This document shows, in pieces, positions 35,805 to 44,079 of a stretch of 64,000 nucleotides of DNA; the stretch's first letter is position 1, and every line of letters begins with the position of its first letter. Source of the DNA: Makana argininalis_D (GTDB lineage: Bacteria > Pseudomonadota > Gammaproteobacteria > Enterobacterales > Enterobacteriaceae); contig JBPPLQ010000001.1 of assembly GCA_051307355.1 (NCBI GenBank), positions 216,747-280,746 of the forward strand, given 5' to 3'. A program made the position numbers and the translations under genes. The notes under the pieces are model-generated. The model saw only the letters and a list, made by a program, of their open reading frames with translations, did no database searches and was not told where the DNA came from.

Positions 35805-35813
35805 TGTTATAAT
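35805..35813 (+). promoter_or_regulatory. Extended -10 promoter for tRNA-His/tRNA-Pro
   Basis: TGTTATAAT is a perfect extended -10 element (TGnTATAAT) ending 10 bases before the tRNA-His 5' end. No good -35 lies upstream, as is common for extended -10 promoters. The start point would fall only a few bases before the tRNA. Confidence 0.55.
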
Positions 35814-35823
35814 AAAATTATAT

Positions 35824-35897
35824 GGTGATTGTAGCTCAGTTGGTAGAGCCCTGGATTGTGGTTCCAGTAGTCATGGGTTCGAATCCCATCAATCACC
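35824..35897 (+). tRNA. tRNA-His (anticodon GTG)
   Basis: Includes the extra 5' G(-1) opposite the C73 discriminator that HisRS requires; acceptor GTGATTG/CAATCAC. The anticodon stem CTGGA/TCCAG holds loop TTGTGGT, so the anticodon is GTG. The bases after C73 are CAT, so CCA is not encoded. It precedes tRNA-Pro as in the E. coli argX-hisR-leuT-proM cluster. Confidence 0.95.
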
Positions 35898-35930
35898 CAT
35901 ATTAAAATTATTAAATTTATTAAATTGTAT

Positions 35931-36004
35931 CGGCGAGTAGCGCAGCTTGGTAGCGCAACTGGTTTGGGACCAGTAGGTCGGAGGTTCAAATCCTCTCTCG
36001 CCGA
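35931..36004 (+). tRNA. tRNA-Pro (anticodon TGG)
   Basis: Nearly identical to the E. coli tRNA: acceptor CGGCGAG/CTCGCCG with A discriminator; anticodon stem CTGGT/ACCAG with loop TTTGGGA, anticodon TGG and G37. G37 is the TrmD target that prevents +1 frameshifts, and trmD is missing from its usual place in this window. CCA is not encoded (AAAA follows). Confidence 0.95.
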
Positions 36005-36051
36005 AAATATTTTAAATATAAACTTATTTAATTAAACGAATATGTAATAAA

Positions 36052-36504
36052 TTATCTTGAAGATATAATCTTCACGTTAAAATTAATTATTATATCTTTA
36101 CTTATCTTTATTTTTATTTTATGAAGACCAATATTTCTTAATAAACCATTAGGGAGTTTTATTTCATTTTTATTAATATTTATGCCTCTTTTAATTATTT
36201 TTTCATATATATCTTTAGATCTTATTGATCCAAATAATTTACCCTCTAATCCTGATTTAGCTTCAATAATTATTTCTTTTAAATTATTTATTTTTTCTAA
36301 TCTTTCTGTATTATAAATTTTTAATATTTCTATATTTTTTTTTAATTTATTTTTAATTTTCAAAAAATATTTTAAATTCTTCTTATTAGATTGAATAGCT
36401 TTTCCAAGTGGAAATAAATAATTTCTAGCATATCCTGATTTTACATTAACTTGTTTACCTATTGATCCTAATTTTTTAATTTTATCAAGAAGAATCACAT
36501 ACAT
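36052..36504 (-). CDS. rplI: 50S ribosomal protein L9
   Basis: 150 residues (E. coli 149). MYVILLDKIKKLGSIGKQVNVKSGYARNYL is split by few changes from E. coli, then LFPLGKAI. The long connecting helix and a C-terminal domain with GLEGKLFGSIRSKDI follow. L9 reaches from the L1 stalk to the neighbouring ribosome and limits frameshifting. It is the last gene of rpsF-rpsR-rplI on the minus strand. Confidence 0.96.
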   Translation of the reverse strand: MYVILLDKIKKLGSIGKQVNVKSGYARNYLFPLGKAIQSNKKNLKYFLKIKNKLKKNIEILKIYNTERLEKINNLKEIIIEAKSGLEGKLFGSIRSKDIYEKIIKRGININKNEIKLPNGLLRNIGLHKIKIKISKDIIINFNVKIISSR

Positions 36505-36537
36505 TTTATTTTCCTAATTTATATAATAAAATTTATT

Positions 36538-36768
36538 CTATAAACTGTGATTATCATTATATGGCAATAATGAAAGATATCTAGCTATTTTAATAGCCTT
36601 AGAAAGTTGACGCTGATATTTTGATTTTGTACCTGTAATTCTTTTTGGAATTATTTTACCACTTTCTGTTATATACTTTTTAAGTGTATTAATATCTTTA
36701 TAATCAATAAAATCAATTTTTTCTGCAGTAAATCTACAAAATTTACGCCTTCTAAAATATTTTATCAT
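36538..36768 (-). CDS. rpsR: 30S ribosomal protein S18
   Basis: 76 residues (E. coli 75). FRRRKFCRFTAEKIDFIDYKD, LKKYITESGKIIPKRITGTKSK and YQRQLSKAIKIARYLSLLPY are the family signature. S18 forms a heterodimer with S6, encoded just upstream. In E. coli priB sits between rpsF and rpsR; here only a 94-base spacer remains. Confidence 0.97.
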   Translation of the reverse strand: MIKYFRRRKFCRFTAEKIDFIDYKDINTLKKYITESGKIIPKRITGTKSKYQRQLSKAIKIARYLSLLPYNDNHSL

Positions 36769-36862
36769 AACTAAATCCGTTTATTAATTTAATTGAAAAA
36801 ATTATAAAATTTATTAAATGTTTAGCAAATTTATTATTTTATTATTTTTTTAAATATTTATT

Positions 36863-37207
36863 TTATTTTTTTCTTAAATTTTTTTCTTCTTTAAATTCTA
36901 ATATATAAGAACTTTTTTTAATTGCATGTTTCATTTTTAAAATAAAAATTCTTATAATTAATTCATTAAATTTAATAATATTTCTTATTTCTTCTAAATT
37001 TTTAAAATAAATTTCTACATTAATTAAAAAATAATAAGCTTTTATTTCTTTATTAATATTATAGGATAAATTACGACATCCCCAATGTTCTTTTCTATGA
37101 ATTAAACCTGAATTTGTTTTAACATAATCAGTAAATTTTTTAACAATATTTAAAATTTTCTCTATTTTTTCAGGGTAAAAAATAAATACTATTTCATAAT
37201 GTAACAA
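36863..37207 (-). CDS. rpsF: 30S ribosomal protein S6 (TTG start)
   Basis: 114 residues (E. coli 131 or longer with the glutamate tail). The N-terminus reads MLHYEIVFIFYP against E. coli MRHYEIVFMVHP, which fixes the start at the TTG on bases 37207-37205. No ATG exists upstream in frame nearby. An AAGGAG ribosome-binding site lies 9 bases upstream (37222-37217). The acidic C-terminal extension that RimK modifies is missing. The 5' leader lies wholly inside a 134-bp perfect palindrome shared with the divergent ruvX. Confidence 0.94.
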   Translation of the reverse strand: MLHYEIVFIFYPEKIEKILNIVKKFTDYVKTNSGLIHRKEHWGCRNLSYNINKEIKAYYFLINVEIYFKNLEEIRNIIKFNELIIRIFILKMKHAIKKSSYILEFKEEKNLRKK

Positions 37208-37339
37208 ATAATTAATCTCCTTAATTTGAAAATAAATTTATTATAAAATTAAATAAATTTAATATTTATTATATAATAAATATTAAATTTATTTAATTTT
37301 ATAATAAATTTATTTTCAAATTAAGGAGATTAATTATTT
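37206..37339. repeat. 134-bp perfect palindrome forming mirrored leaders of rpsF and ruvX
   Basis: Every base from 37206 to 37272 pairs with its partner from 37339 down to 37273 (positions sum to 74545), giving two 67-base arms with no loop. I verified each pair by eye. The first mismatch is at 37205/37340. Each arm includes an AAGGAG ribosome-binding site (37217-37222 and 37323-37328), and the arm ends fall within the start codon of rpsF and just after the presumed start of ruvX. Transcripts leaving in both directions would therefore have identical leaders. Confidence 0.92.
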
Positions 37340-37767
37340 TTAAATCTAAAAATATAATATCATTTGATTTTGGAACTAAAAATATTGGAGTAGCTATAGG
37401 TCAATTTATTACTTGTAAAGCAAGTCCTCTAAAAGAAATAAAAAAAAAAACATTATGGGTTAATATAGGTAAAATTTTGAATGAGTGGAAACCATATTTG
37501 ATAATAGTTGGATTACCTTTAAATATGGATGGGAGTGAGCAAATTATAACTCACCTTGCGCGTAATTTTGCTAATAACATTCATATTAAATTTGGTTATA
37601 AAATCAAAATGCAAGATGAAAGATTAACTAGTATAGAAGCACGTCAAAAATTATTTAATAAATTTGGATATCATTATTTAAAAAAAGTAAATTCTATTTC
37701 AGCTGCTATAATTTTAGACAATTGGATTAAATTGAATTTAAGAAAAAATTTAACCCCCAGAATATAA
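37336..37767 (+). CDS. ruvX: RuvX/YqgF family 16S rRNA maturation nuclease (apparent ATT start)
   Basis: The frame ending at 37767 must begin well before its first ATG/GTG/TTG-type codon (TTG at 37477), because the upstream part encodes the RNase H-like motif SFDFGTKNIGVAVGQ. Later blocks are IIVGLPLNMDGSEQ, MQDERLTSIEARQKL and a final ASAAII-like SISAAIILDNW. E. coli YqgF begins MSGTLLAFDFGTKSIG, so the start should lie within a few codons of 37342. No ATG, GTG or TTG is available; ATT at 37336 sits 7 bases after AAGGAG and gives 143 residues (E. coli 138). The protein helps process the 5' end of 16S rRNA. It is divergent from rpsF across a perfect palindrome. Confidence 0.85.
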   Translation: MFKSKNIISFDFGTKNIGVAIGQFITCKASPLKEIKKKTLWVNIGKILNEWKPYLIIVGLPLNMDGSEQIITHLARNFANNIHIKFGYKIKMQDERLTSIEARQKLFNKFGYHYLKKVNSISAAIILDNWIKLNLRKNLTPRI

Positions 37768-37778
37768 AGGGGGTTAAA
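37749..37778. terminator. GC-containing bidirectional terminator between ruvX and groEL
   Basis: TTTAACCCCC (37749-37758) pairs with GGGGGTTAAA (37769-37778) around a ten-base loop, between convergent ruvX and groEL. Five consecutive G-C pairs make it one of the strongest stems in the window. The A run after the stem gives a U tract on the groEL transcript or A tract on the other. Confidence 0.8.
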
Positions 37779-37808
37779 AAATTAGAATAGTGTAATTTGT
37801 ATTTATTC

Positions 37809-39455
37809 TTACATCATGCCGCCCATACCACCCATACCACTATTCATTCCAGAACTATTTGTATCTATTTTATCTTCTTTTGGTAAATCTGTTACCATAC
37901 ATTCAGTAGTAATCATAAGACCTGCAATTGATGCTGCATATTGCAAAGCTGATCTAGTTACTTTAGTTGGGTCTAAAATACCCATTTCAATCATGTTTCC
38001 ATACTGTTCTGTTGAAGCATTATATCCAGTGTTTCCTTTAGAATTTTTTACTTTATTAGCAATAACAGATGGTTCTTCACCTGCATTTGCAACGATTTGA
38101 CGTAAAGGAGATTCCATAGCTTTACATGCAACTTTAATTCCTACATTTTGATCTTCATTATCACCAATTACATTTGATATAATATTAGCTACTCTAATTA
38201 ATGCTACACCGCCACCAGCAACTACACCTTCTTCTACAGCTGCTCTTGTAGCATTAAGCGCATCTTCAACTCTTGATTTTTTTTCTTTCATTTCTACTTC
38301 AGTTGCAGCTCCAACTTTAATAACAGCTACTCCTCCTGCTAATTTTGCTATACGTTCTTGTAATTTTTCACGATCATAATCAGAAGTAGCTTCTTCACGT
38401 TGTTTATTAATTTGAGATACTCTTCTATTTATCATTAATTTATCACCTAATCCATCAATAATAGTTGTAGTATCTTTAGTAATAATAATTTTTTTAGCTT
38501 GTCCCATTTCTTCTATAGTTGCTTTTTCTAACTCTAATCCAATTTCTTCTGAAATAACAGTACCAGATGTAAGAATTGCTATATCTTGTAACATAGATTT
38601 TCTTCTATCACCAAAACCTGGAGCTTTAACAGCGGATACTTTTACTATGCCTCTCATGTTATTTACTACTAATGTAGCTAAAGCTTCACCTTCTACATCT
38701 TCTGATATTATCATTAAAGGTTTGCCTGATTTAGCTATAGCTTCTAATAAAGGTAACATTTCTCTTATATTTGAGATTTTTTTATCTGCAAGTAAAATAT
38801 AAGGATTTTCTAACTCCACAATGCCATTTTCTGGTTTATTTATAAAATAAGGAGATAAATAACCACGATCAAATTGCATTCCTTCAACAACATCTAATTC
38901 ATCTTGTAATCCTGAACCTTCTTCTACTGTTATAACACCTTCTTTTCCTACTTTAGTCACTGCTTCTGCAATTAATGAACCTACTGTTTCATCTGAATTT
39001 GCAGATATAGTACCTACTTGTGCAATAGATTTAGAATCAGAACAAGGAACTGATAATTTTTTTAATTCTTTTACAGCAGCAATAACCGCTTTATCTATAC
39101 CACGTTTTAAATCCATAGGATTCATTCCAGCAGCTACAGCTTTCATTCCTTCACTAACTATAGATTGAGCTAAAACAGTAGCAGTGGTAGTACCATCACC
39201 AGCAGAATCATTAGCTTTGGATGCTACTTCTTTTACCATTTGAGCTCCCATATTTTCAAATTTATCTTCTAATTCAATTTCACGAGCAACTGATACGCCA
39301 TCTTTTGTTATTGATGGAGATCCAAAAGATTTATCTAAAACAACATTTCTACCTTTAGGACCTAATGTTACTTTTACTGCATCTGCTAAAACATTAACAC
39401 CTTTAAGCATTTTGGAACGAGCATTATTACCAAATTTTACATCTTTAGCTGACAT
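37809..39455 (-). CDS. groEL: Chaperonin GroEL
   Basis: 548 residues, exactly the E. coli length. The ATP-site motif GDGTTTATVLAQ is at about 86-97; AGMNPMDLKRGIDKAV, the apical region DRGYLSPYF, and the C-terminal GGMGGMM tail are all present. Much better conserved and less A/T-drifted than its neighbours, which fits the very high GroEL expression known from insect endosymbionts. It forms the folding chamber with GroES, encoded 47 bases upstream on the same transcript. Confidence 0.99.
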   Translation of the reverse strand: MSAKDVKFGNNARSKMLKGVNVLADAVKVTLGPKGRNVVLDKSFGSPSITKDGVSVAREIELEDKFENMGAQMVKEVASKANDSAGDGTTTATVLAQSIVSEGMKAVAAGMNPMDLKRGIDKAVIAAVKELKKLSVPCSDSKSIAQVGTISANSDETVGSLIAEAVTKVGKEGVITVEEGSGLQDELDVVEGMQFDRGYLSPYFINKPENGIVELENPYILLADKKISNIREMLPLLEAIAKSGKPLMIISEDVEGEALATLVVNNMRGIVKVSAVKAPGFGDRRKSMLQDIAILTSGTVISEEIGLELEKATIEEMGQAKKIIITKDTTTIIDGLGDKLMINRRVSQINKQREEATSDYDREKLQERIAKLAGGVAVIKVGAATEVEMKEKKSRVEDALNATRAAVEEGVVAGGGVALIRVANIISNVIGDNEDQNVGIKVACKAMESPLRQIVANAGEEPSVIANKVKNSKGNTGYNASTEQYGNMIEMGILDPTKVTRSALQYAASIAGLMITTECMVTDLPKEDKIDTNSSGMNSGMGGMGGMM

Positions 39456-39502
39456 GTATAATTTCCTTTAAATATATTTAATTAAATATGTATTAATTAA
39501 TA

Positions 39503-39796
39503 TTAATTTTTAATAATTGCTAAAATATCACTTTCTGACATTATTAAAACTTCTTTTTTATCTATTTTTTCAACTTTTACACCATATCCATCATTAAAAA
39601 TAACAATATCACCTATTTTAACATCTAAAGATCTTATCTTACCATTATCTAAAACACGACCTTTTCCTACAGCTAACACCTTTCCATGAGTAGATTTTTC
39701 TGCAGCAGAGCCTGTTAAAACAATACCACCAGATGATTTTGTTTCAACATCTTTACGTTCTATAATAACTTTATCATGTAATGGACGTATATTCAT
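39503..39796 (-). CDS. groES: Co-chaperonin GroES
   Basis: 97 residues, the E. coli length. MNIRPLHDKVIIERKDVETKSSGGIVLTG covers the start and the mobile loop region that contacts GroEL; DGYGVKVEKIDKKEVLIMSESDILAII is the C-terminus. First gene of a groES-groEL operon with a sigma-32-like promoter upstream. Confidence 0.98.
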   Translation of the reverse strand: MNIRPLHDKVIIERKDVETKSSGGIVLTGSAAEKSTHGKVLAVGKGRVLDNGKIRSLDVKIGDIVIFNDGYGVKVEKIDKKEVLIMSESDILAIIKN

Positions 39797-39863
39797 TTTA
39801 ACCTCAAATTTAAAAAAATTTCTTTCATGTTATTATTTATATTAATTAATCTTAATATAAAAT

Positions 39864-39896
39864 ATATATGGTATCTTTCATTATTGCTTCAATGGG
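39864..39896 (-). promoter_or_regulatory. Sigma-32 (heat-shock) type promoter of groES-groEL
   Basis: On the minus strand, CCCCATTGAAG (-35 region, TTGAAG at 39892-39887) is followed after 13 bases by TACCATAT (39873-39866), similar to the E. coli groE promoter (CCCTTGAAG, spacing about 12-14, CCCCATTT). It lies about 70 bases before the groES ATG. This GC-containing island stands out from the surrounding A/T sequence. It implies that RpoH or an equivalent is kept elsewhere in the genome. Confidence 0.65.
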
Positions 39897-39935
39897 GTTA
39901 AATATTTTTATATTTACACTAATTATTAATCAATA

Positions 39936-40721
39936 TTAAATATTCATTTTTTTTAAAAATTTTTCTTTTATAGCAAATTTTATTATTTCTGTAAAGTAAT
40001 TAGGATTTAATGAAGTATTTCCTATAATTAAACCATCAATATCAGGTTTTTCAAGATACAAAAAAGCATTTTTGTGATTAACTGAACCTCCATATTGAAT
40101 AATAATATTTTTCGATATTTCTAAATCATATTTAGATATATGATCTCTAATAAATTTGTTAACTTGTTGTACATAATTAGGTTTTGCTGATTGGTTATTT
40201 CCTATAGCCCATATAGGTTCATATGCAATAACAGTATTATATAATGATTCAACACCTAACTTTTTTATTATTTTGTCAATAATATTAATGCATATTTGTT
40301 GTGTTTTTCCATTTTCTTTATCTGATAAATTTTCACCTATACATATTATAGGTATAATTGATTCTTTTTTTAATATAGATAATTTTTTAATTATAATTTC
40401 ATCATATTCATTATGATACAAACGACGTTCTGAATGTCCTATAATAGTATATTTAACACCTAAATCTTTTAACATTTTAGCTGATGTTTCACCAGTAAAA
40501 GAACCAAATAAATGAATATCTACATCTTGAGCGCCTAAAATAATTTTAGATTTATATAATTTTTTTTGTGAAAAATCAAGATATACATTAGGAGGAGTAA
40601 TAACTACATTACAATTTTTTATAATTTTTTTTAAATTATTATTTAAAATAGTGATCATTTCATTAATTATGTATTTTGTACCATTTAATTTCCAATTTCC
40701 AACAATTAAAGGATATCTCAT
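39936..40721 (-). CDS. tpiA: Triosephosphate isomerase
   Basis: Interconverts dihydroxyacetone phosphate and glyceraldehyde-3-phosphate. The open frame continues upstream to 40796, but I choose the ATG at 40721 because AAGGA precedes it and MRYPLIVGNWKLNG then aligns with E. coli MRHPLVMGNWKLNG, with the catalytic Lys11. This gives 261 residues (E. coli 255). The catalytic histidine is in IIGHSERR, the catalytic glutamate in AYEPIWAIG, and the phosphate loop in IQYGGSVN. It is followed by groES and preceded by fpr on the same strand. Confidence 0.96.
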   Translation of the reverse strand: MRYPLIVGNWKLNGTKYIINEMITILNNNLKKIIKNCNVVITPPNVYLDFSQKKLYKSKIILGAQDVDIHLFGSFTGETSAKMLKDLGVKYTIIGHSERRLYHNEYDEIIIKKLSILKKESIIPIICIGENLSDKENGKTQQICINIIDKIIKKLGVESLYNTVIAYEPIWAIGNNQSAKPNYVQQVNKFIRDHISKYDLEISKNIIIQYGGSVNHKNAFLYLEKPDIDGLIIGNTSLNPNYFTEIIKFAIKEKFLKKMNI

Positions 40722-40789
40722 TTTATTCCTTAAATTATTTTCAATAACAAACAAAAAGATCTTAATTTTATTATATTTGATTTTATAAA

Positions 40790-41536
40790 TTACCAATAAT
40801 TTTCTGTTGTTATATTTCCATTAATATTAATTAAATTTTTTTTCATACCTTTAATATCTTCTAATATTTTTGTAGTATCTTTTATCATACTAGGATTTCC
40901 ACATAACATTATATGACTATTTTTTGCATTAATATTTAAATGAACTGACGATTCTAATAATCCATTATATATCAACATAGGAATTCTTCCTGATATTGAT
41001 TCATATACTTTTTCTCGACTTACAATTTTTTGAATTAATAATTTATTTTTATATTTTTTTTTAAGTATTTTAATTTTATTTTCATAACTAAATTCTTTAT
41101 TTAAACGTACTGAGTGTACTAAAATTATTTTTTCAAATTTATTTATATTTTCTTTCTGACTTAAAATTGATAAATATGGCCCTATTGCTGTACCTGTTGA
41201 TATCATCCATAAATGTTTACATGATTTAATATTATTTAAAGTAAAATATCCTAAAGATTCTTTTTTAATAGAAACTGTATCCCCTTTTTTTAAAATATTT
41301 AAATATTTACTAAGTTTACCTTTTTTAATAGAAATTAAATAAAATTCTAAATTATCAGATTTAGGAGGATTTACATAAGAATAAGATCTATGTATTTTTT
41401 TTTTATTAATTTCTAATCTTATTTTTGTAAATTGACCAGCTATAAAAAAATTAACAGGAGCATGTACAATTAAAGTCAAAATATATTCTGACCAATGTTT
41501 TATATTAATTATGTTACCTTTTACCCATTTATTCAT
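40790..41536 (-). CDS. fpr: Flavodoxin/ferredoxin-NADP reductase
   Basis: 248 residues, the E. coli length. FAD-binding RSYSYVNPP, NADP-binding STGTAIGPYLSILS and LCGNPSMIKDT, and the C-terminal ENYW (E. coli EHYW) are all present. Fpr passes electrons from NADPH to flavodoxin or ferredoxin, for example for iron-sulfur cluster or radical-SAM chemistry. tpiA lies downstream on the same strand. The partner flavodoxin or ferredoxin is not in this window. Confidence 0.96.
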   Translation of the reverse strand: MNKWVKGNIINIKHWSEYILTLIVHAPVNFFIAGQFTKIRLEINKKKIHRSYSYVNPPKSDNLEFYLISIKKGKLSKYLNILKKGDTVSIKKESLGYFTLNNIKSCKHLWMISTGTAIGPYLSILSQKENINKFEKIILVHSVRLNKEFSYENKIKILKKKYKNKLLIQKIVSREKVYESISGRIPMLIYNGLLESSVHLNINAKNSHIMLCGNPSMIKDTTKILEDIKGMKKNLININGNITTENYW

Positions 41537-41698
41537 AAAATTTATCTCTTTTATTATATTTTTAAATTTTATAATTTCATCTAAAATAAATATTTATAAT
41601 TTATTTATACACAATAAATATTATGAAAATAAAATTAAATATAATTTAAATTATTAATTTATTTAATATATAAATAAATATTTATATTTAAATTAAAA

Positions 41699-43027
41699 TT
41701 AAAGTATAAATTTACTTAAATCTTCTTTTAAGGTTAATTTATTTAAACTATTAACTACATACAATTTGTTAATAGAAATATTTTTACCTTGATATTTAGT
41801 TAAATTAAAAGATATATCTTCCATTAAAGTTTCTATTACAGTATGCAGACGTCTTGCTCCTATATTTTCTGTATTTTCATTTATTTTCCATGCGTATTCA
41901 GCAATACATTTGATTCCATCTTTAGTAAAGTTAATATTTATTCCATCGGTTTTCATTAATGCTGTATATTGATTAGTAATAGATGAATTTGGTTCTATTA
42001 AAATTCTTTCGAAATCTTTAGATGATAACATATCCAATTCTACTTTAATTGGTAATCTTCCTTGTAATTCAGGTATCAAATCTGAAGGACTAGAAATTTG
42101 AAAAGCACCAGATGCAATAAATAAAATATAATCTGTTTTAACCATTCCATGTTTTGTAGATACTGTACAACCTTCAAGTAATGGTAAAAGATCTCTTTGT
42201 ACTCCTTCTCTAGATATATCTGGTCCATAAGATTCTCCAATCTTACATATTTTATCTATTTCATCAATAAATACAATTCCATTTTGTTCTACATATTCAA
42301 TTGATTTTTCTTTAATATTTTCAGGATTTAAAAGTTTATTAGATTCTTCTTCTGTTAATAATATTAAAGCTTCTTTGATTTTTATTTTTCTGATTTTTTT
42401 TTTGTTTCCAGAAATATTTTTAAACATTAATTGTAATTGATTTGTCATTTCTTCCATTCCTGGTGGTGCCATTATTTCTAAACCTAGAGATGAAGATAGA
42501 TTTATTTCTATTTCTTTATTATTTAATTTACCATCACGTAAATTTTTTCTAAATTTATTTCTAGTATTATTATAACTTTCATTATTTTCTTTTGTTTTAT
42601 TAAAATTTAAAGGATACGGAATAATTACATCTAAAATACGATCTTCTGCAAGTAATTTGGCATTTACTTTATTTTTTTTAATATATTTATTTTTAATCAT
42701 TTTAAATGATGTATCAGTTAAATCTCTTATTATTGAGTCTACCTCTTTGCCAACATATCCCACTTCAGTAAACTTAGTAGCTTCAACTTTAATAAAAGGA
42801 GCATTAGATAATGTAGCTAATCTTTTTGATATTTCAGTTTTACCTACACCTGTTGGGCCTATCATTAATATATTTTTTGGTGTGATTTCATTTCTTAATT
42901 TTTTTTCAACTTTCATTCTTCTCCAACGATTTCTTAATGCTATAGCAACTGCTTTTTTTGCTTTTTTTTGACCTATAATGTAACAATCTAATTCTTTTAC
43001 TATTTCAATTGGGGTCATTTCAGACAT
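41699..43027 (-). CDS. hslU: HslU ATPase subunit of the HslUV protease
   Basis: 442 residues (E. coli 443). The N-terminus MSEMTPIEIVKELDCYIIGQKKAKKAVAIALRNRWRR matches E. coli after a few changes. Walker A is GPTGVGKTEISKRL, the pore loop region is VGYVGKEVDSIIRDL, and Walker B is NGIVFIDEIDKI; an extended I-domain lies at about 130-230. The C-terminal LSKFIL tail that docks into HslV is present. It unfolds substrates for HslV, encoded 10 bases upstream. Confidence 0.97.
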   Translation of the reverse strand: MSEMTPIEIVKELDCYIIGQKKAKKAVAIALRNRWRRMKVEKKLRNEITPKNILMIGPTGVGKTEISKRLATLSNAPFIKVEATKFTEVGYVGKEVDSIIRDLTDTSFKMIKNKYIKKNKVNAKLLAEDRILDVIIPYPLNFNKTKENNESYNNTRNKFRKNLRDGKLNNKEIEINLSSSLGLEIMAPPGMEEMTNQLQLMFKNISGNKKKIRKIKIKEALILLTEEESNKLLNPENIKEKSIEYVEQNGIVFIDEIDKICKIGESYGPDISREGVQRDLLPLLEGCTVSTKHGMVKTDYILFIASGAFQISSPSDLIPELQGRLPIKVELDMLSSKDFERILIEPNSSITNQYTALMKTDGININFTKDGIKCIAEYAWKINENTENIGARRLHTVIETLMEDISFNLTKYQGKNISINKLYVVNSLNKLTLKEDLSKFIL

Positions 43028-43037
43028 GTTATAATCC

Positions 43038-43574
43038 TTAGTCTTTTTTTTTACATTTTAATTCTTCAATAGTATAAAAATTGTTAGTATATATACAAAT
43101 ATTACTAGCTATTTTTAATGACTTATTAACTATTTCAATAGCACTAAGATCAGTATTTTTTAATAATGCTATTGCTGCAGATTGTGCATAATTTCCGCCT
43201 GAGCCTATTGCAATAATATCATTTTCAGGTTGAATAACATCTCCATTTCCACTAATAATAATAGATGATTTTTCATCTGCTACAGCTAATAACGCTTCTA
43301 AACGTCTTAATAAACGATCATTTCGCCAATCTTTAGCTAGTTCCACAGCAGATTTTATTATTTGCCCTTGATAAGAATCTAATTTTCTTTCAAATAGTTC
43401 AAATAATGTAAAAGCATCAGATGTACCACCTGCAAAACCTGCGATAACATTTTTATTATATAATCTTCTAACTTTTTTGACATTACTTTTCATTACAGTA
43501 TTTCCTATAGTAGCTTGTCCGTCACCACCCATTACAACAGATTTATTTCGTCTTACACTTAAAATAGTTGTCAT
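43038..43574 (-). CDS. hslV: HslV peptidase subunit of the HslUV protease
   Basis: 178 residues (E. coli 176). The N-terminal threonine nucleophile follows the initiator Met (MTTILSVRRN). GGDGQATIGNTVMKSNVKKVRRL and GFAGGTSDAFTLFELFE identify the proteasome-like fold. With HslU, 10 bases downstream, it forms a complete heat-shock protease. An AAGGAT ribosome-binding site precedes the ATG. It is divergent from rpmE. Confidence 0.98.
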   Translation of the reverse strand: MTTILSVRRNKSVVMGGDGQATIGNTVMKSNVKKVRRLYNKNVIAGFAGGTSDAFTLFELFERKLDSYQGQIIKSAVELAKDWRNDRLLRRLEALLAVADEKSSIIISGNGDVIQPENDIIAIGSGGNYAQSAAIALLKNTDLSAIEIVNKSLKIASNICIYTNNFYTIEELKCKKKD

Positions 43575-43839
43575 GATAAAATCCTTAAAAAAAAATTTAA
43601 TAAAAATTAAATATTTATTAAATTTTTAAAAAAATATTATTTTTTTATAATACATGATATTATATTTTTTATATAAATAAAGCAATAAATTTATATAAAT
43701 TATTAATTTATATATTTAACATACTTAAAAATTAATTATAATTTAATATATTAATTATATTGAACTATTTAATAAAATTAAAATATTAACAATTTTATAA
43801 ATAAACTTTAATTTTTTAATTGATAAACTAAGGTATATA

Positions 43840-44052
43840 ATGAAAAAAAATATACATCCAAATTATACAAATATAACTGCATTGTGTTCTTGTGGTAATA
43901 TAATTGAAATTTTTTCTACAATTAATAAAAAAAATATACATATTGATATATGTAGTGCTTGTCATCCATATTTTACAGGAAAACAACGTAAAATCAATAT
44001 TGGTGGAAGAATTGATAAATTTAATAAGCGTTTTAATTTTAAAAACAAATAG
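43840..44052 (+). CDS. rpmE: 50S ribosomal protein L31 (zinc-binding form)
   Basis: 70 residues, the E. coli length. The zinc cysteines are Cys16 and Cys18 (CSCGN) and Cys38 and Cys41 (DICSACHPYFTGKQ). L31 bridges the subunits at the central protuberance. Keeping the zinc form (C+) rather than the paralogue YkgM is the ancestral state. AAGG lies near the ATG. ydjM follows after 27 bases. Confidence 0.96.
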   Translation: MKKNIHPNYTNITALCSCGNIIEIFSTINKKNIHIDICSACHPYFTGKQRKINIGGRIDKFNKRFNFKNK

Positions 44053-44079
44053 TATTAAAAATAAATAAATTTAAAACAT

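Noticed and set aside
37816..38100. A 94-codon frame opposite groEL
   Set aside because: Antisense shadow of a highly conserved gene.
40722..40796. A 25-residue N-terminal extension of TpiA
   Set aside because: Family alignment and an AAGGA ribosome-binding site both support the ATG at 40721.
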